A program made the translations under genes and the position numbers. The notes below the pieces were generated by a model that saw only the letters and a program-made list of their open reading frames with translations, was not told the origin of the DNA and ran no database searches. This document shows positions 50,031-59,182 of a stretch of 64,000 nucleotides of DNA, piece by piece. The stretch is from Bacteroidales bacterium (GTDB taxonomy: Bacteria > Bacteroidota > Bacteroidia > Bacteroidales > WCHB1-69): contig JAFZIP010000013.1 of NCBI GenBank assembly GCA_017554325.1, forward strand, positions 62,001-126,000, read 5' to 3'. Each line of letters begins with the position of its first letter. The stretch's first letter is position 1.

Positions 50031-53000
50031 ATGAATAGAATAATATTTTTTTAGGAACCATAATTATATATTTTCATTCATTTGCACAAGCACCGTTTTA
50101 TTATTATCAAAATGAACAAATACATCTAAATGAAAACCAATTAGTTAGGTATATTCAAGTAAGACAGTCTGTTCCAATTGATCTAGTTCAGGATTTTTAT
50201 GCCGAGCTCAGCGAATGTTGTAGGCGAACAGATGAATTTACCCCATACTTCGTCAAATACTATATTAATCAAGATAAATACCCAACATTTTTACAGATTT
50301 GTAATACGTATGATTCAATAATAAGTCTTCACACACCTAATTATGCCAACAACGACACATCTATTTATTATCCAGAAAGAATAGTGCTGGCGAAAACAAA
50401 TTCCAATGTTGATATACAAGAACTTTTAATGGAAAACAAGGTTTCCTTTTACAATGTTGTTCAAAGTAAATACAATAATAAAGAATATTGCATTTATTTA
50501 ACCAATGATAGTGCATTGAATTATGCTGCACAATTATATGAAACAGGTTATTTTGAATATTCAGAGCCCAATTTTGTTGGTGGTATTACATTTTTAGGCT
50601 ATGAGGACAATCCTAAGTTTTTAAATCAATGGGCTGTACATAATCCGACTGTTAATATGAATTTGTTGCAGGCATGGGAGATTACGACAGGACACTCAGA
50701 CGTTAAAGTTGCTGTTATTGATAGTGGTGTTGATTTATATCATTCCGATTTGAAAGATAATTTATTGGAGGGTTATGATGCGGTGAATGATTCTCAACAT
50801 CCATCAGTTGTTTGCTGTGGTGAATTCGAAAACAATTATGATTATCATGGAACATGTTGCGCAGGGGTTATTGGTGCGGTTAATAATGAAATTGGTCTCG
50901 TAGGAGTATCCCACACGTCAAAAATCATCCCTATTCGTTGCGGACATACTGTGCGAATTAATAGTAGGGAGGAACCTAACAACCTTCCAACTCAGCAATG
51001 GGTGTTGATGATAAGCTCGATGTGGGTATCAGATGCGTTAAATCATGCGTGTTACGAAGATAGTGCAGATGTTATTAATTGTTCGTTTGCTGTATATTCA
51101 CCGTCAAGTGTAATACTAGATAAAGTAACTGAAATATGTGAACAAGGACGAACAGGTAAGGGATGTATAGTTGTAGCAAGTGCGGGAAACACTGATTTTG
51201 ATGATAGCTTTCCAGAAAGGGATACATTGAGCTATCTTTCTAATCATCCAAGTGTTATTTCTGTCGGTTCAGTCACTCCTTGTGGTGAAAGGGTAAAGAA
51301 AGGCGTTTATTGCGAAATTAACTCTATATACAATAGTTGTTATGGCGATAGCTTAGATGTGGTTGCACCGGGTATACGCATTCCCACTACTTTTATAGGA
51401 CCAGATTATGTAGATATCTTTTCAGGTACATCTGCTGCCGCACCTCACGTAGCAGGATTAGCTGCATTGATTCTGTCAGTGAATCCGTGCCTGACAAGGG
51501 AGGAAGTAAAATATGTGATAGAAGCCACCTGCACAAAAGTGAGACCAGACATTTATTATTATTCTTCTAATCCCAATCATCCTAATGGAACATGGAATGT
51601 TGAAGTTGGTCATGGATTGGTTAATGCTGGTGCCGCATTGGCTTTAGTGCAGCAGATGGGTGGCTATAATTATGTTAATGATACGTTAATTTCTGTAGAT
51701 ACGACATGGAATACGAACAGATTAATCAATCAAAATCTTGTGATTGACTCTTTGGTAACCTTAACGATTACAGACACAGTGTATATATCATCTTCTTCCC
51801 GCATCATCGTGCGCCCCGGCGGCAAGCTTATTGTTGACGGCGGCACGCTGACCAGCGCCTGCGCGGGCGAGATGTGGCAGGGCATCTATGTGGAGGGCCA
51901 CCGCACTCAACACCAGACAGCCAACAACCAGGGCACTGTGCAACTGATTAACGGAGCGGTTGTGGAGAACGCCCTCCGTGGCGTGTACACGGGCGCACCC
52001 GGCGAGAATTGGCACACCACCGGTGGCATCATCACCGCCGACAGCGTGACGTTCCGCAACTGCGCCAAGGCCGTGGAGTACCTGTCATACGCCGACACAA
52101 CATACCCCGGATTTATAAACGACAACTGGGGCTCGTTCCAGAACTGCACATTCACGGTGGACGACAACAACCTCTTCGCCGCCAACAACACGGACTTTCT
52201 GGCCCATGTGACGATGTGGGACGTGAAGGGCGTGGGTTTCACACGCTGCCGCTTCGAGGACGTGCGCACGCAAAGCCATACGCGCAAGACGGCCATCAAC
52301 ACCATAGATGCGGGCTTCAAGGTGCGGACGGGCTGCGACTATACCGTACCTAATCCTGACTGCAACTGCTATCTCACCACCAACACGTACTGCTCATTTA
52401 CGGGCTTCAACACGGCTATCAATGCCACCACGTCGGGCAATCCTTATGCCGTCACCATCGACGGGGCGCGTTTCATCAACAACGAGACAGGCGTGAATAT
52501 AGTAGGCAACAGCCATGCGGAGGTGACCCGCTGCACGTTCGACCTGAACGTGCCAATGGGGATTTCCTTCAAGCCGGCGACAGGATTGTCTCTGGATACC
52601 TGCACAGGCTACCTGGTGGAGGGGAACACGTTCATCTGCTCCGCCACGTCCCCCCAATACCAGCGATGCGGAATATCGGTCGGGAATTCAGGTCTGGATG
52701 CCAACACAATATACAGGAATGACTTTTCCAACATGTCGGTCGGGGTGTATGTCCAGGGCGACAACGGGAAGAAGCTCACGGGTCTGCAGTTCGCATGCAA
52801 CGGGTTCAGCGGAAACGAAAACGACATATACGTGGCGACAAGCGCCACGATAGGCGCCAGTCAAGGCAGTCCCTCAAAAGGCGCTGACAATACATTCAGC
52901 TCCAGGGCGACCAATAACCTGTACAATGGCGGGACTGTGCCTGTGAACTATTACTACAGCACAGGGAGTGGCCACGCCCCTTCCCATACGACCAACGTGA

Positions 53001-53971
53001 ATGTGTATGGTACTGCCACAGCCAATACATGCGGTTCCACCATTTGTGGCTATAATCCGGACATTCCGATACCGCCTCCAGGCCCCAAGTCACCTACGCC
53101 GGGATTTCTGGCTCTGAAACAGCAATATGAGAACCTTCAGGCAGACTTCGACCGTAACGGCTACGCCAACCTCTTAGCGACCGCCATTCCGCCGCAGGCG
53201 GAACCCCCAGCAACATCCGATGAGCTTGTTGCGGCCCAATATGCCGCCCAGCAGATAAACGCCATAGCCACGGAGCTGTATGCCCAGTCGCACGCGGCGG
53301 TGCGCGCGCTGATGGCCGACACGCTGGAGGATGTGCAGGCGGTCCACGCCTGGCTGGACGCCACACCGGGCTTGGCCAGCAGGTATCTGGCGGTGGAAAC
53401 GGGGCACACAATGGTATCCGATATAGCCAACTACCTCACCACCGCGGCGGAACGTGACGAATACGACAATTACGTGACGTTCCAGACATTGAAGGACGCG
53501 TTGTCATACGGGAACGGCCATGTGGCATGGCCGCACGCCACTGATGCTCAGGTCTGGGAACTGGTGCGCATTGCGGATGCCAACACGGGCCGTGCGTCAT
53601 TGTTGGCGAAAAACGTGTTGTGTTTCTTCTTTGAGATCTGTTATGATGACGATATGGAAACGCGCGTGTTGGCCACCACCACCATTCCGCCGAAGGCGGA
53701 ACCCCAAACATTAACGGGTCAACAAAACGTTATCGTCCACCCCAACCCCACGGACAACGTTTTGCACGTGTCGGTGACGGACGGTGAAATCGCCCGGATT
53801 GAAATGTTCGATGCGTTCGGGCGGAATATTTCCGTAGAGACGCAATGCATTGCGTCTCTACCGTCCCAACAAACCACGGTCAACACGTCCGCATTGCCCC
53901 CGGGCGTGTACGTTTTACGCGTCACGTTGCGTGATGGCATGGTACGGACCATGAAGGTGGTGAAAAGGTAA
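50031..53971 (+). CDS. subtilisin-family (S8) protease with beta-helix and T9SS type A domain; frame broken in the signal peptide
   Basis: A T9SS-secreted serine protease of 1313 residues if one base is added in a T7 run (50046-50052). As written, the ATG at 50031 gives MNRIIFF and stops at TAG (50052). The downstream frame then reads LGTIIIYFHSFAQA, which completes a signal peptide. The frame as it stands is open from 50039, with a GTG at 50384 as the first later start, but that start would lack the signal peptide and the first part of the prodomain. Counted from the GTG, the catalytic residues are Asp113 (VAVIDSGVD), His155 (YHGTCCAG) and Ser350 (FSGTSAAAPHVAG). A right-handed beta-helix region runs from about 470 to 890, and the T9SS domain is at the end (NVLHVSVTDGE to KVVKR). 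Base composition changes sharply near 51785. Confidence 0.85.
50046..50052 (+). other. T7 run with frame break (slippage site?)
   Basis: ATA TTT TTT TAG: the seven Ts are followed at once by a stop. A -1 ribosomal shift, an RNA polymerase slip adding one U, or an eighth T in the DNA would each restore the signal peptide and the protease. A sequencing error is also possible. Confidence 0.7.
53187..53203. repeat. in-frame palindrome TTCCGCC-GCA-GGCGGAA
   Basis: A perfect 7-bp inverted repeat within the protease gene, encoding part of AIPPQAEPP. The same element with a GAA centre lies at 53685-53701, and a longer one at 54020-54041. Confidence 0.8.
53685..53701. repeat. in-frame palindrome TTCCGCC-GAA-GGCGGAA
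   Basis: Second copy within the protease gene, encoding part of TIPPKAEPQ just before the T9SS domain. The frame is the same as in the first copy. Confidence 0.8.
53759..53971 (+). repeat. 213-base T9SS-domain repeat, copy 2
   Basis: Nearly identical to 48822-49034; see that entry. It encodes the last 70 residues of the protease. Confidence 0.9.
53834..53861. repeat. 28-base perfect palindrome inside the protease gene
   Basis: Arms GTAGAGACGCAATG and CATTGCGTCTCTAC, encoding part of VETQCIASLP in a loop of the T9SS domain. The same outer arms as at 54060-54087, with a different centre. Confidence 0.9.
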
Positions 53972-54041
53972 ACGTTGGAGGTTCCGCCGCGGGCGAGGTT
54001 ACGCGGTGAACGTTGGAGGTTCCGCCGCAAATGCGGCGGAA
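53971..54041. repeat. direct repeats and palindrome after the protease stop
   Basis: AACGTTGGAGGTTCCGCCGC occurs at 53971-53990 and again at 54009-54028. The second copy runs into the palindrome TTCCGCCGCA/TGCGGCGGAA (54020-54041), a longer form of the in-frame TTCCGCC elements. Confidence 0.8.
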
Positions 54042-54059
54042 GGTGGTGTGGTTATAAAT

Positions 54060-54087
54060 GTAGAGACGCACGGCCGTGCGTCTCTAC
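54060..54087. repeat. 28-base perfect palindrome between the protease and ftcD
   Basis: Arms GTAGAGACGCACGG and CCGTGCGTCTCTAC. The inner 24 bases are identical to 45651-45674. It could act as a bidirectional terminator, followed by ATTTGGTTT. Confidence 0.85.
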
Positions 54088-54130
54088 ATTTGGTTTATGC
54101 CCCATCGTGCCTATATCCAAATATTTTACC

Positions 54131-54138
54131 TATCTTTG
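54131..54138 (+). promoter_or_regulatory. -7 promoter box TATCTTTG for ftcD
   Basis: Exact TAnnTTTG followed by CA, 52 bases before the ftcD ATG. Confidence 0.5.
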
Positions 54139-54190
54139 CAACCCCAAATATTGCAAAAAGTAATTTATTATAAATCAATATTTTATCGGT

Positions 54191-55888
54191 ATGAAACAGC
54201 TTATTGAATGCGTTCCCAATTTCAGTGAGGGAAGAAATCCCGAAATCATCAATCAAGTGGCTGACGTGATCCGTCAGGCCGAAGGTGTGACCTTGTTGGA
54301 TGTAGATCCCGGTGCAACGACCAACCGCACGGTGGTGACCTTCGTCGGCACCCCCGACGCAGTGGTGGATGCAGCCTTTGCCCTCATCGCCAAATGTCAG
54401 GAACTCATTGATATGCGCTTCCATCACGGCGACCACCCGCGCTTCGGCGCCACGGACGTGTGCCCCTTCGTGCCCGTCGCCAACATTACCATGGAAGAAA
54501 CAGCCGAGTACGCGCGCAAACTCGCCAAGAAGGTGGGTGAAGAATTGCAAATTCCCGTGTTCTGTTACGAAAATGCCGCCTTTGAGGAAAAACGCCGCAA
54601 CCTCGCCAACTGCCGCCAAGGTGAATACGAGGCTCTGAAAGAGCGCATCACCACCAAGGAGTGGAAGCCCGACTTCGGCCCCAACAAGTTCACTGACAGC
54701 GTGGCCAAGAGCGGTGCCACCGCCATCGGCGCCCGCGATTTCCTTATCGCCGTCAATTACAACCTGAACACTACCTCCACCCGCCGCGCTAACGCCATCG
54801 CGTTCGACGTGCGCGAAAAGGGCCGCCCGAAACGTGAGGGCAACCCCATCACGGGCAAGAAAGTGCTCGACAAGAATGGCAATCCCGTCATGATCCCCGG
54901 CACGCTCAAGGGCACCAAAGCCATCGGCTGGTACATTGCCGAATATGGCATTGCGCAGGTTTCCATGAACATCACCAATACCAACCTCACGCCGCTGCAC
55001 GTGGCATTTGATGAGGTGTGCGACAAGGCTGCCAAGCGCGGCGTGCGTGTCACGGGCACCGAAATCGTGGGCCTCGTGCCGAAGAAAACCCTCATTGACG
55101 CCGGCAACCATTATCTCGCCAAACAGCACCGCTCCCTCGGTATCGACGAGCGCGAGAAAATCAAAATCGCCATCAAGTCCATGGGCTTGGACGACCTCAA
55201 ACCCTTCAATCCCGATGAAAAGGTGATTGAATATCTACTTGAGAAAGAGGATACTACGCCGAAGTTGGTGGATATGACCTGCACGGGCTTTGCCAACGAG
55301 ACGGCCTCCGAGAGTCCGGCTCCTGGCGGCGGCTCTATTTCCGCCTACATGGGCTCGCTGGGTGCGGCGCTCGGCACCATGGTGGCCAACCTCTCCTCTC
55401 ACAAACCGGGTTGGGACGCCAAATGGGAATACTACTCCAAGTGGGCCGAGAAAGGCCAGGCGCTGAAAGATACACTGCTCGCTCTCGTGGACGAAGATAC
55501 CAACGCTTTCAATGTGATCATGAATGCTTTCGGTATGCCGAAGGGTACTCCCGAAGAGAAGGAAGCACGTTCACAGGCCATCCAAGATGCCACCAAGTAT
55601 GCCACCGAGGTGCCGATGCGCACTATCGAGACCTCCTTCAAGGTGTTCGAGATCTGCGAGGCGATGATCAAGAAGGGCAACCCTGCCAGCGTCTCAGATG
55701 CCGGTGTGGGTGTGCTTTGCGCCCGCGCAGCTGTTCACGGTGCCTACCTCAATGTCAAAATCAACGCCTCCTCATTGAAAGACAAAGCGTGGGCCGAGAT
55801 GATGATTGCCAAGGCACACGACTATGTGGTGAAAGCAGACCGCATTGAACGGAGATTGATGAGATTGACAGAGAAAGTGATAGGGTAA
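54191..55888 (+). CDS. ftcD: bifunctional glutamate formimidoyltransferase/formimidoyltetrahydrofolate cyclodeaminase
   Basis: A 565-residue enzyme for the last steps of histidine breakdown. It moves the formimino group from formiminoglutamate to tetrahydrofolate, then deaminates it. The transferase domain (about 1-330) opens IECVPNFSEGRNPEIINQV and carries the catalytic-His region MRFHHGDHPRFGATDVCPF near 75-95. The cyclodeaminase domain (about 360-560) has ESPAPGGGSISAYMGSLGAA near 376 and SDAGVGVLCARAAVHGAYLN near 503. hutH is 41 kb away and hutU/hutI are not in the window. The start has its own promoter box 52 bases upstream. A heptad tract follows the stop. Confidence 0.95.
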   Translation: MKQLIECVPNFSEGRNPEIINQVADVIRQAEGVTLLDVDPGATTNRTVVTFVGTPDAVVDAAFALIAKCQELIDMRFHHGDHPRFGATDVCPFVPVANITMEETAEYARKLAKKVGEELQIPVFCYENAAFEEKRRNLANCRQGEYEALKERITTKEWKPDFGPNKFTDSVAKSGATAIGARDFLIAVNYNLNTTSTRRANAIAFDVREKGRPKREGNPITGKKVLDKNGNPVMIPGTLKGTKAIGWYIAEYGIAQVSMNITNTNLTPLHVAFDEVCDKAAKRGVRVTGTEIVGLVPKKTLIDAGNHYLAKQHRSLGIDEREKIKIAIKSMGLDDLKPFNPDEKVIEYLLEKEDTTPKLVDMTCTGFANETASESPAPGGGSISAYMGSLGAALGTMVANLSSHKPGWDAKWEYYSKWAEKGQALKDTLLALVDEDTNAFNVIMNAFGMPKGTPEEKEARSQAIQDATKYATEVPMRTIETSFKVFEICEAMIKKGNPASVSDAGVGVLCARAAVHGAYLNVKINASSLKDKAWAEMMIAKAHDYVVKADRIERRLMRLTEKVIG

Positions 55889-55890
55889 CC

Positions 55891-55927
55891 TATAAAGTTT
55901 AGAGTTGAGAGTTTAGAGTTTAGAGTG
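55891..55927 (+). repeat. heptad tract after ftcD
   Basis: Plus strand AAAGTTTAGAGTTGAGAGTT, with further TTTAGAG units, starting 3 bases after the ftcD stop and running up to the next gene. Sense-strand purine-rich, as in the other cases. Confidence 0.65.
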
Positions 55928-55938
55928 AAAATTGGTGG

Positions 55939-57105
55939 ATGATGAAGATTCTAGTGGTACTATCGCGCTTTCCTTATCCGCTCGAAAAGGGCGATAAGCT
56001 GCGTGCGTACCACCAGATACGCTGCCTTGCAGAGCACCACGACCTCTACTTGGCTGCCATGCACGACAAGCCGGTGTCGGATGATGCTCTGAATCAGCTC
56101 AAACCGTTCTGCAAGGAGATTTTCCTTTTAGAGAATAATAACATAAAACGCTGTTGGAACATGGGCAGGGCCTTTTTCAAGGGCTTGCCCATCCAATGCG
56201 GACTTTTCTACAACAAAACCAATGCCCGCCGTTTGCAGCAGATTGTGGACAAGGTGCACCCCGACCACATCTATTGCCAATTGTTCCGCATGGCGGAGTA
56301 TGTGAAAGACCTGCCGGTACGCAAGACACTTGATTATCAGGATGTTTTTTCCAAAGGCATGGCGCGTCGCGCAGAGAATTCAAAAGGGCTGGTCAAGTGG
56401 TTCTTCAACATGGAACACCGCCGCGTGGCGCGCTATGAGGCGGAGATTTTCGACAATTTTGACCACAAGACTATCATCACGGCAGTGGATCGCGACCTCA
56501 TCCCGCACCCGCGTCGCGAGGAGATAGCCGTGGTGCCCAATGGCGTGGAATTCGACAAGTTCTCTTACCAGGGTGAGGAGAAAGAGTACGATTTGATTTT
56601 TTCGGGCAATATGGGCTACGCGCCCAATGTGGATGCTGCCGAGTACCTCGTGCGTGAGATTCTGCCACCATTGCTGGTGAAGTTCCCGCGCTTGCGTCTG
56701 GTCCTTTGCGGAGCCACGCCCTCGCCGCGCGTGCAGGCCCTCCGAAGCGAGCATGTGGTGGTGACCGGCTGGGTGGACTCCATGACGGAATGGTACGCCA
56801 AATCCAAGATTTTCATCGCGCCCATGCGCATGGGCACGGGCTTGCAAAACAAACTGCTGGAAGCCATGTCCATGCACCTGCCTTGCATCACCTCCCCGCT
56901 GGCCGCTCGCCCGCTGGTGGAGGCTGAACAGCACCAAGCGGTCCTCTCATGCCCTGAAACCAAAGATTATGTGGCTGCGGTCACCCAAATGTTGACAGAA
57001 GAAAATGCCTACAGCCAATTGGCTGCCAGCGGTTACAATTACGTGCACCAGTACTATGACTGGGAGAATGCGGTCCGGATTTTGGACGATTTCATGAAAT
57101 CGTAA
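55939..57105 (+). CDS. glycosyltransferase family 4 (EpsH/PEP-CTERM-associated type)
   Basis: A 388-residue GT-B enzyme opening MKILVVLSRFPYPLEKGDKL, then AYHQIRCLAEHHDLYL. This resembles the sugar transferases of exosortase/EPS clusters. The donor half has YDLIFSGNMGYAPNVDAAEY near 215-234 and MRMGTGLQNKLLEAMSMHL near 297-315, with the EX7E-like acidic residues less clear. There is no exosortase gene nearby. The start is set at the first of two ATGs. It probably takes part in cell-surface glycan synthesis with the phosphohexomutase two genes on. Confidence 0.85.
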   Translation: MMKILVVLSRFPYPLEKGDKLRAYHQIRCLAEHHDLYLAAMHDKPVSDDALNQLKPFCKEIFLLENNNIKRCWNMGRAFFKGLPIQCGLFYNKTNARRLQQIVDKVHPDHIYCQLFRMAEYVKDLPVRKTLDYQDVFSKGMARRAENSKGLVKWFFNMEHRRVARYEAEIFDNFDHKTIITAVDRDLIPHPRREEIAVVPNGVEFDKFSYQGEEKEYDLIFSGNMGYAPNVDAAEYLVREILPPLLVKFPRLRLVLCGATPSPRVQALRSEHVVVTGWVDSMTEWYAKSKIFIAPMRMGTGLQNKLLEAMSMHLPCITSPLAARPLVEAEQHQAVLSCPETKDYVAAVTQMLTEENAYSQLAASGYNYVHQYYDWENAVRILDDFMKS

Positions 57106-57161
57106 TAGAAAATTTGCTTTTTTTTGAAAAAAGAAGGGTGGCGCATTCTCTCATTTTTAAG

Positions 57162-57169
57162 TATATTTG
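57162..57169 (+). promoter_or_regulatory. -7 promoter box TATATTTG
   Basis: Exact TAnnTTTG followed by CA, 31 bases before the ATG at 57201. Its place supports 57201 as the start over an in-frame upstream codon at 57114. Confidence 0.5.
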
Positions 57170-57200
57170 CAGCCGTTTTCTATTCCAAAATATCGCTGCC

Positions 57201-57815
57201 ATGTATATGAATGAATCTCTCTTTAACGATTTTCTCAATTGCAGGGAGATTCTATGGACAGGCATCAACTTCTCCAAGGCGAAATTTACCAAAAGTGCCT
57301 TCAATTTCACGCAGGAAATCATGCAGCACTATTTCCACGACTGGAATCTCTTGATCCTGAACGACCAGAAGAAATACGACATCCGTATGAGTTTCCGCAA
57401 GCCGATCATGCAGTATGACCTGTCGGTGGTCACCAAGGCCAACAAAAATGTGCGGGTCAACAGTGTCCTGACTGAACGAATCAATTTGAAAGACACTTTG
57501 ACGGAGCAGACAATCAGCTCTTATATGCCGCAATTGGTCATTCACTCCAAGCAGCGCTTCGCCCTGACCTTCATCGTGGAGTCGTTCGACGCGGTGGCCA
57601 AGGTGGCGTCTGTGTGGGTGGTGATTTACAGGACTGACAATGGCGAAACAGTGCTCTGCGAGCAATTCCTTAAAGTGCCCAGCGGTATTGGAACGCGCAA
57701 CTACTGGGCCAGAGTGTTTTACAATATCCTGTATGATATCAAGACGTTCGCTTTTTTGCGTTGGGAAAATATGGTTAAAAACTCCACCGAGGTGGTGGAT
57801 GATTCAGATAAATAA
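57201..57815 (+). CDS. protein of unknown function, 204 aa
   Basis: A 204-residue soluble protein opening MYMNESLFNDFLNCREILW. The frame is open back to 57114, but a promoter box lies in that extension, so 57201 is preferred. There is no signal peptide or membrane segment. The fold looks mixed, with strands near DIRMSFRKPIMQYDLSVV and the C-terminal half. No family is recognised. It sits 17 bases before the phosphohexomutase gene, in the same direction, and may be co-expressed with it. Confidence 0.7.
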   Translation: MYMNESLFNDFLNCREILWTGINFSKAKFTKSAFNFTQEIMQHYFHDWNLLILNDQKKYDIRMSFRKPIMQYDLSVVTKANKNVRVNSVLTERINLKDTLTEQTISSYMPQLVIHSKQRFALTFIVESFDAVAKVASVWVVIYRTDNGETVLCEQFLKVPSGIGTRNYWARVFYNILYDIKTFAFLRWENMVKNSTEVVDDSDK

Positions 57816-57832
57816 CAAAATATTCAAAATTT

Positions 57833-59182
57833 ATGGGAGCATTCAAAGCATACGATTTCAGAGGTGTTTTCGGCAAAGATTTCGATTTGGATACCGTTTA
57901 TAAGTTCGGTTACTTTCTGCCTTCGTTATTGAAAACGGACAAGGTGTTGGTGGGACGCGACATGCGCGTTTCTACCCCGCAGATGTTCGAGGCCCTGTCG
58001 CGCGGCATTGCCGACGCGGGTGCGGACGTGTATGACATGGGGCTGACTACCACGCCGATGGTCTATTATTTCACGGCACAGCATCATTTTGACGCTTCCG
58101 TGATGATTACTGCCTCGCATAATCCAAAGGAACACAACGGGTTGAAGGTGTCCGCCACCAATGCGCTGCCCGTGGGCTATGACACTGGTCTGGGTGAGAT
58201 TGAGCGCCGCGTGAAAGAGGACCCCGTGGTGCCCGTTGCCAACAAAGGCAAAATAATTCCTCATGAAGTAAAGGATGAGTATCTCCAATTCCAGAAACGT
58301 TACCATTATGACCTCTCCAACCTCAAAATCGTGATGGACTGCAGCAACGGCATGGCTTCCATCCTCGTGAAGGAAATCTTCGGTGAGTCTCCCGTATATC
58401 TGTTCGACAATCTGGATGGCACTTTTCCCAACCACGAGGCCAACCCGCTGGAACTGGAAAATGTGGTGGCCTTGCAGGAGAAAGTACGTGCTGAAAAAGC
58501 CGACATTGGCGTGATTTTCGACGGTGATGCCGACCGCGTGATGTTTGTGGATGAGCATGGCGATTTCATTGCCCCCGACTTGATGATTGCCGTGTTGGGC
58601 CACTATTTCATTGAGGAAAAAGGCTATGAGGGCAAGGTGATTCAAGACATCCGCACATCAAAATCTGTGACGGAATACATAGAGAAGATGGGCCGCGAGG
58701 TGGAGATCTGGCGCGTGGGGCGGGCCTATGCCGCGCTCAAGCTGCGCGAGATTGACGGTGCCTTCGGCGGCGAATTCGCTGGACACTATTATTTCCGTGA
58801 CTTCTTCTACTCGGATTCCGCCATGGTCGCCGCACAGGTTCTGCTGCATGTATTCAGCGATATGAAACGCAAAGGAATTTCCGTTTCCCAACTCATAGGC
58901 AAAATCAAGCAATACGCCAACTCCGGCGAGATCAACTTCACCATACAGGAGAAAAAAGAGGCCATGGAGGCCGTGAAAGAGCATTTCTGCGCACAGGAAA
59001 AGCCTGAAAAGGTTATGGATTTCGACGGCTATCGTGTGGAATTCCAAGACTGGTGGTTCAATATCCGGCCCTCGAACACGGAACCGTACCTGCGTCTGTT
59101 GATGGAAGCGCGCACCGAAGCTATGCTTCTGCAAAAGCTGGCGGAGATAAAAGAAATACTGCGTCCGTTTATGCTTTCCTAA
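57833..59182 (+). CDS. phosphomannomutase/phosphoglucomutase
   Basis: A 449-residue alpha-D-phosphohexomutase. The phosphoserine loop is ITASHNPKEHNGLK near residue 95. The metal loop is FDGDADRVMFVDEHGD near 230-245, the sugar loop GEFAGHYYFRDFF near 314, and the phosphate-binding loop RPSNTEPYLRLLMEAR near 410-425. Such enzymes turn mannose- or glucose-6-phosphate into the 1-phosphate for nucleotide sugars. Substrate preference cannot be told from sequence. Its last 14 bases overlap the convergent histidine kinase gene. Confidence 0.95.
   Translation: MGAFKAYDFRGVFGKDFDLDTVYKFGYFLPSLLKTDKVLVGRDMRVSTPQMFEALSRGIADAGADVYDMGLTTTPMVYYFTAQHHFDASVMITASHNPKEHNGLKVSATNALPVGYDTGLGEIERRVKEDPVVPVANKGKIIPHEVKDEYLQFQKRYHYDLSNLKIVMDCSNGMASILVKEIFGESPVYLFDNLDGTFPNHEANPLELENVVALQEKVRAEKADIGVIFDGDADRVMFVDEHGDFIAPDLMIAVLGHYFIEEKGYEGKVIQDIRTSKSVTEYIEKMGREVEIWRVGRAYAALKLREIDGAFGGEFAGHYYFRDFFYSDSAMVAAQVLLHVFSDMKRKGISVSQLIGKIKQYANSGEINFTIQEKKEAMEAVKEHFCAQEKPEKVMDFDGYRVEFQDWWFNIRPSNTEPYLRLLMEARTEAMLLQKLAEIKEILRPFMLS

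Noticed and set aside
50384..53971. GTG at 50384 as the true start of the protease
   Set aside because: It would remove the signal peptide and part of the prodomain, both readable upstream in the same frame back to 50051.
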